From contig JAAEQP010000738.1 in NCBI GenBank assembly GCA_024231375.1, positions 1-9,126 of the forward strand: 9,126 bases of DNA. The letters run 5' to 3'. The position numbers were made by a program, and so were the translations under genes. Within the stretch, counting starts at the first letter, position 1. Each line of letters begins with the position of its first letter. The DNA comes from a bacterium. Its GTDB lineage: Bacteria > Hydrogenedentota > Hydrogenedentia > Hydrogenedentiales > SLHB01. Under the pieces are notes generated by a model that worked only from the letters and a program-made list of their open reading frames with translations, searched no databases and was not told the DNA's origin. Below are positions 5,970 through 9,126 of this stretch, piece by piece.

Positions 5970-7091
5970 CTAGACGTCCTTCTCAACTGCGGGTATGGGC
6001 AGTTCGAGCCCCCGAAACGCGGCTTCGCCGATCTCGCGCGCCCGCCGCAGCAGATGGCTGCGGTCCGGGCCGGAGGTATCTCGAATCTCACTATCCAACC
6101 GGGACAGGAACGCGTTGAACGGGCCCGGACCGCGGGCCTGCGCCTCGTGCGGACGGGCGTCGCCAGACGCATCCGACAGGACGAGGTGTCCAAGGTTCTC
6201 CCCCAACGCTTGGCGGATGGTTTCGAGCCGCGGGCTCTCGCCTCCGCGAATGCCCGACAATAGCACGCGGGCGATGCGGACTGCACCCTCGACGTGCGGC
6301 AGGGCGCGAACGGCGTCGGCCAAGCCTCCTGCCTCGTCGACGGTTGAACCGTCGATGAGATGGTCTTCGAACACGATCCTTGAGCTGACCACGGGGTTCA
6401 CGCGAACGTGGTCGCCGTCGATTTCGATCTCGAGGTAGTGGTGATGACCGGTCTGATCGAACCCGTGCCCCACCGGCGCACCACTGTACCATACGGCAGG
6501 GCTCTGGTCATGGGCGACGATCTGTGTTCGGTGTTGGCCCCCGAGAGCAACGAAGCGCAGGCCCTTGCGGGGGGCGTCTGTTGGGGTCGAGGACTCGCCG
6601 GACACGGGACACACGGCAAGGTGAATGCGGTCGTCTTGTGCAACCGCCAACCCGGACGGATCGGGTGTGGGCGTCTCCAGAGTGTCGAAGCCGAATCCGT
6701 GCACGGTCAGCGGCGCCGCCGGGGTGCAACGACTCTCCCACTGGGACCTGGAGAACAGGACGACGTTTCCGGGCCACGGTCTACTGAGATACGGGGATCC
6801 GGGCACGGCGGGATCGGCGCGTCCGGAGGCGATGAACACTGGGGTCTGCCCCAATTCCTCGAAGGCCTGACAGAGGAAGGAGATTGTGTCGGGCATGACG
6901 TAGTCCGCGGCGAACAGGCCGCCCGCCACGAGCACGGCGTCGGCAGGCCAGGTTCGAGCGCGAAGGGCGATCCGGCGGATCACGTCTCGGAGGTGGTTTC
7001 GGAGGCAGATTCCAATGTGGGGAGGCAACGCGACCGTCGCGTAACTGGCGTCCAGAAGGACGTCCGACGTGTGGATGATCCGCATGGGCAC
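5970..7091 (-). CDS. Mre11/SbcD/YhaO-type metallophosphoesterase-fold protein lacking most metal ligands
   Basis: The 373-residue protein aligns by eye with DNA-repair exonucleases of the SbcD/YhaO class throughout: MRIIHTSD (3-10), DAVLVAGGLF (51-60), a TPVFIASGRAD segment (83-93), RFVALGGQHRTQ (179-190) and YSGAPVGHGFD (202-212), then a C-terminal helical capping part. The active site is mostly erased. D-x-H of motif I is D10-V-L12, GD of motif II is G57-G58, GNHD of motif III is GRAD (90-93), the usual active-site histidine region reads AVCPVSGE (159-166), and GHxH is G184-G-Q-H187. Only D10 and H187 remain recognisable as ligands. Nuclease activity is therefore unlikely. GTG 7091 is preferred because GGGAG lies 7 bases upstream; ATG 7085 is the alternative. 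It is the first gene of a leftward operon with the Rad50-like gene, the yhaO-yhaN order, and probably forms a complex with its product. Confidence 0.85.
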   Translation of the reverse strand: MPMRIIHTSDVLLDASYATVALPPHIGICLRNHLRDVIRRIALRARTWPADAVLVAGGLFAADYVMPDTISFLCQAFEELGQTPVFIASGRADPAVPGSPYLSRPWPGNVVLFSRSQWESRCTPAAPLTVHGFGFDTLETPTPDPSGLAVAQDDRIHLAVCPVSGESSTPTDAPRKGLRFVALGGQHRTQIVAHDQSPAVWYSGAPVGHGFDQTGHHHYLEIEIDGDHVRVNPVVSSRIVFEDHLIDGSTVDEAGGLADAVRALPHVEGAVRIARVLLSGIRGGESPRLETIRQALGENLGHLVLSDASGDARPHEAQARGPGPFNAFLSRLDSEIRDTSGPDRSHLLRRAREIGEAAFRGLELPIPAVEKDV

Positions 7092-7112
7092 GACCAGGCT
7101 CCCGTCTCGACG

Positions 7113-7140
7113 TTGACCGAACAGATGATGCTATCATAAT
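7113..7140 (+). promoter_or_regulatory. Putative rightward promoter toward the porin gene
   Basis: TTGACC (7113-7118) and CATAAT (7135-7140) each match the sigma-70 consensus at 5 of 6 positions, with a 16-base spacer. Transcription would run toward the porin with a leader of about 290 bases. The -10 overlaps the leftward -10 element on the other strand. Confidence 0.4.
7133..7138 (-). promoter_or_regulatory. Putative leftward -10 element for the Mre11/Rad50-like operon
   Basis: Read on the minus strand, this is TATGAT, 5 of 6 matches to TATAAT, ending about 42 bases before the GTG start at 7091. The -35 position at 17-base spacing is ATGAAA, a poor match, so an activator or an alternative sigma factor may be needed. 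Confidence 0.35.
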
Positions 7141-7158
7141 GGGTTGGGCGGCAATTTT

Positions 7159-7174
7159 CATGCCCCAAGGCATG
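7159..7174. promoter_or_regulatory. Perfect 16-bp inverted repeat, possible operator
   Basis: CATGCC (7159-7164) and GGCATG (7169-7174) flank the 4-base centre CCAA. The site lies about where the leftward -35 would be and just downstream of the rightward -10, a natural place for a dimeric regulator to control both directions. No dedicated regulator gene is in the window. Confidence 0.35.
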
Positions 7175-7214
7175 GTAGGCGGTGTTGGGGACGGGACAAG
7201 CGCGGGATAATGGA

Positions 7215-7243
7215 TTGACAGGCACCAGTGGTTGTGATAGGTT
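7215..7243 (+). promoter_or_regulatory. Putative porin promoter with perfect -35 and extended -10
   Basis: TTGACA (7215-7220) is a perfect -35. After a 17-base spacer comes TAGGTT (7238-7243), a weak -10 (3/6) preceded by an extended-10 TGA (7235-7237). The predicted leader to the porin ATG is about 190 bases. Confidence 0.45.
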
Positions 7244-7421
7244 TCACAGGGGTTCGGAGGCGGTGTTTTCAGTAAGGGTGGGTGTGCCGTCTCCGGGCGC
7301 TGGTGGTGACGAAATCGGATTGGCAAGGAACAGGTGGTGGCCTAGGGGGCCGATGAGGCGTCCGGGGGCCGGGGATTGCCTGCTTCAAGCAGTATTCGCA
7401 CGGGGTCCCTCAAGCCAGACC

Positions 7422-7429
7422 AAAGGAGG
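7422..7429 (+). promoter_or_regulatory. Strong ribosome-binding site deciding the porin start
   Basis: AAAGGAGG is nearly the full anti-Shine-Dalgarno complement and lies 9 bases before the ATG at 7439. It fixes that ATG as the start rather than the in-frame codon at 7376, and it suggests high expression, as expected for an abundant outer-membrane protein. Confidence 0.85.
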
Positions 7430-7438
7430 ACAATCCCT

Positions 7439-9052
7439 ATGCGGAAGGTGATCACGGTTGCTGTGGCGATTGCGCTCGTCGGTGCAGCGATGCCGGCGAT
7501 GGCGGAACTGCAAAGCGTACAGGTGGGTGGTGAAGTCTGCATCCGCGGCAACTATGTGCGGAACACGGTTGTGACTCCGCCTCCGCTGGAACTGCGTATG
7601 CCGGCTTCTCTGTTGCCGAGACGTGCCATTGGCGACATGGCGAGTTTCGTAGGGTCCGGCTTCAACCCGGCGGCGGTTCGAAATGGCGGCGCCGGCATTC
7701 TCAGCCCGGTGATCTGGGACGAGGACAACGGGTCGACGTGGCATTTCGTGGAGCAGCGGACGTTGCTGAATGTGACGGCGACCTTCACGGACGACGTGTG
7801 CGCGTTCATTGAATTGGACAGCTACGACATTTGGGGTGAAGATTTCCGATCGAACTACATCACGGGCGCGGACAGCCGGGCCGTGTCGACGGACGATGTG
7901 GAAGTATTCCAGGCGTACATCAATGTGGACAACTTTCTGTTGGACAATCTTTCGCTTCGCCTTGGTCGACAGGAGCTGAAGTTCGGGAACCAGTGGTTGG
8001 TGGGCAACAACGATGTGGGTCCGCTGTTCCGGGGGCATTCCTTCGATGGAATCCGGCTGACGTACGGCGCCGATGCCTACAGCGTCGACGCGTGGTGGGC
8101 GAAGCTGGCGGAGAATTCCCCGGGCGAGGAGGACGGCGACGTCGACTTCTATGGCATCTACGCGACGTGCCGCGCGGTCGAAGGATGCACGTTCGATGTG
8201 TACGGACTGTGGGTGCGGGACGGCCGCAGCTTGAACGACACGAACTTCATCGCGCCGCTTGAGTGGGTCGAGGATCTCATCGGCCTGGACGACTACGACG
8301 TGACCAACATCTACACGACGGGCGTCCGCGCCGCGGGCAAGATGGGACCGGTGGACTTCAACGTCGAGGCGGCGTATCAGTGGGGCGATGCCGACCAGGT
8401 GGGGGTCGTGTTCAAACCCTTCCTGTACGGCGACGACGATGCCCAGTACGACGCTTGGGCGGGTACGCTGGAGATTGGGTACACCATCGACATGATCGCC
8501 CACCCCCGCATCTTCGCCCGCGCGGACTATTTCGGCGGTGAGGACAATCGCGATCTCTCGTTCGCGGAGTGGCTGAATCCCTTCGACGAGCCGAATGCGA
8601 GCGTCAGCTTCAACCGGCTGTTTTCGAACAAGATGCATTCGGGGTTCTTCGATTTGAACAAGGACATGTCGAACATGTGGCTCGGGACCGTCGGCGTGAA
8701 CGTCTTCCCGACGGAAAGCCTGATGGTGGCTTTGTCGACGACGTACTTCGAAGCACTTGACACGTTCGACCGTCCGTACGCGATCGATGTGGGTCACTGG
8801 CGCGTCCCGGTCGCCCCGGCGCTGAGCTGGTGGACGGATTCGAGCGACCCGGAGATAGGGTGGGAGACGGACCTTGTCTTCGTCTACAACTACAGTGAGG
8901 ACCTGTCGTTCTTGCTGCACTGGTCGCACCTGTTCCCGGGTGACGGTCTGGAGGAAGGCAGCTTCACGTATTGGAACGGTCTGCTGTCGAACGCGGGCAC
9001 GGACAAGGACGAGTCGGACTACGTGACCTTCGAGACGCGGCTTCGGTTCTAG
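7439..9052 (+). CDS. Outer-membrane beta-barrel porin, alginate-export-like
   Basis: This 537-residue protein begins with a classical signal peptide: MRK, a hydrophobic core, and AMA cleaved before E23. The mature part starts with a beta-strand (VQVGGEVCIRGNYV) and ends in TFETRLRF, with the terminal phenylalanine recognised by the BAM assembly machinery. The block LSLRLGRQELKFG (171-183), followed by a conserved R-G-x-x-FDG-x-R-L segment, resembles the GRQ---G---R--DG motif of alginate-export-family (AlgE-like) barrels. Alternating hydrophobic and aromatic strands with acidic, Asp-rich loops continue to the end. It likely forms a channel for small polar or anionic solutes; alginate itself should not be assumed, since no polysaccharide genes are nearby. 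Four cysteines are unusual for a porin: one in the first strand (C34), one in DDVCAF, and two in TCRAVEGC. It is transcribed away from the Mre11/Rad50-like operon. Confidence 0.75.
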   Translation: MRKVITVAVAIALVGAAMPAMAELQSVQVGGEVCIRGNYVRNTVVTPPPLELRMPASLLPRRAIGDMASFVGSGFNPAAVRNGGAGILSPVIWDEDNGSTWHFVEQRTLLNVTATFTDDVCAFIELDSYDIWGEDFRSNYITGADSRAVSTDDVEVFQAYINVDNFLLDNLSLRLGRQELKFGNQWLVGNNDVGPLFRGHSFDGIRLTYGADAYSVDAWWAKLAENSPGEEDGDVDFYGIYATCRAVEGCTFDVYGLWVRDGRSLNDTNFIAPLEWVEDLIGLDDYDVTNIYTTGVRAAGKMGPVDFNVEAAYQWGDADQVGVVFKPFLYGDDDAQYDAWAGTLEIGYTIDMIAHPRIFARADYFGGEDNRDLSFAEWLNPFDEPNASVSFNRLFSNKMHSGFFDLNKDMSNMWLGTVGVNVFPTESLMVALSTTYFEALDTFDRPYAIDVGHWRVPVAPALSWWTDSSDPEIGWETDLVFVYNYSEDLSFLLHWSHLFPGDGLEEGSFTYWNGLLSNAGTDKDESDYVTFETRLRF

Positions 9053-9058
9053 GGGCGC

Positions 9059-9124
9059 GGCCAGAAAGTAGGCAAGCGTCCTAAGTACGTTTGTTTCGCC
9101 TCTGTAAGTCTTGTGTTTCTGGTT
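9059..9124 (+). terminator. Widely spaced inverted repeat after the porin gene
   Basis: GGCCAGAAA (9059-9067) can pair with TTTCTGGTT (9116-9124), seven Watson-Crick pairs plus two G-U pairs, enclosing 48 bases. No T-run follows within the window, so it is at best part of a 3' structure. The window ends before a terminator could be confirmed. Confidence 0.2.
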
Positions 9125-9126
9125 GA

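Larger units (their letters stand above)
7092..7438. other. Divergent intergenic region between the Mre11-like and porin genes
   Basis: This 347-base stretch has no convincing gene. It holds overlapping opposite-facing -10 elements (7133-7140), a perfect 6-bp inverted repeat (7159-7174), a second rightward promoter candidate (7215-7243) and a strong ribosome-binding site (7422-7429). Between the last promoter and the ATG lie about 190 bases of G-rich leader with small potential stems, for example GGCC-TAGGG-GGCC (7339-7351) and CTGCTT-C-AAGCAG (7380-7392). I do not recognise a known riboswitch. A further -10-like GATAAT (7206-7211) has only a poorly spaced TTGGGG upstream. Confidence 0.6.

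Noticed and set aside
2850..7091. Simple pseudogenisation of the Mre11/Rad50-like pair
   Set aside because: Both frames are uninterrupted over more than 4 kb, have start codons with plausible ribosome-binding sites and preserve fold motifs, which fits maintained proteins better than decay. Selection has not been measured.
6408..7139. Long open frame on the plus strand opposite the Mre11-like gene
   Set aside because: The antisense frame gives a low-complexity protein with no family features, while the minus-strand frame carries clear phosphoesterase-fold motifs. It is a by-product of high GC content.
7092..7438. Known riboswitch or small RNA gene in the intergenic region
   Set aside because: I could not match conserved cores of common riboswitch classes, and the stems present are short.
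7385..8929. 514-codon open frame on the minus strand opposite the porin
   Set aside because: The composition is Arg/His/Val-rich without domains. The plus strand has a signal peptide, a strong ribosome-binding site and a complete barrel, so this is a shadow.
1..9126. CRISPR array, tRNA or rRNA genes
   Set aside because: No regularly spaced repeats, cloverleaf-like segments or rRNA-like stretches were seen on either strand.

Overview
The window comes from a GC-rich Gram-negative bacterium. An outer-membrane beta-barrel with a clean signal peptide and a C-terminal phenylalanine shows the Gram-negative envelope. Its style of barrel, related to alginate-export porins, together with base composition and promoter style would fit an uncultured Planctomycetes/Hydrogenedentes-type lineage, but that placement is a guess from style only.

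Layout. Bases 1-311 hold no gene, only hairpins and a small interspersed-repeat-like motif. A rightward cluster follows: fetA and fetB (ATPase and permease of a UPF0014/Fet ABC exporter, one base apart), then a GT2-like glycosyltransferase-fold protein that probably also has its own promoter. Converging on it, only 10 bases away, is a leftward two-gene operon at 7091-2850: a calcineurin-like phosphoesterase-fold protein (Mre11/SbcD/YhaO type) followed 3 bases later by a 1038-residue Rad50/SbcC/YhaN-type ABC ATPase-fold protein. A 347-base divergent intergenic region with overlapping, opposite-facing promoter elements separates this operon from a rightward porin gene (7439-9052).

The main observation is that the Mre11/Rad50-like pair keeps the gene order, length and fold signatures of its family but has lost catalytic residues in both partners. 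The phosphoesterase lacks most metal ligands and the catalytic GNHD histidine. The ATPase has GPNEQTTST in place of GPNE-AGKST, so the Walker A lysine is gone. It also lacks a recognisable Q-loop glutamine, the signature serine and probably the switch histidine. Both reading frames are full length and undamaged, which argues for a retained non-catalytic complex rather than decaying pseudogenes. The ATPase has a two-helix transmembrane hairpin at the centre of its coiled coil, where Rad50 carries its zinc hook, so the complex is probably membrane-tethered. The neighbouring GT2-like protein also lacks a recognisable DXD metal site. The FetAB ATPase, by contrast, has all its motifs intact.

No CRISPR array, tRNA, rRNA or complete mobile element is visible.
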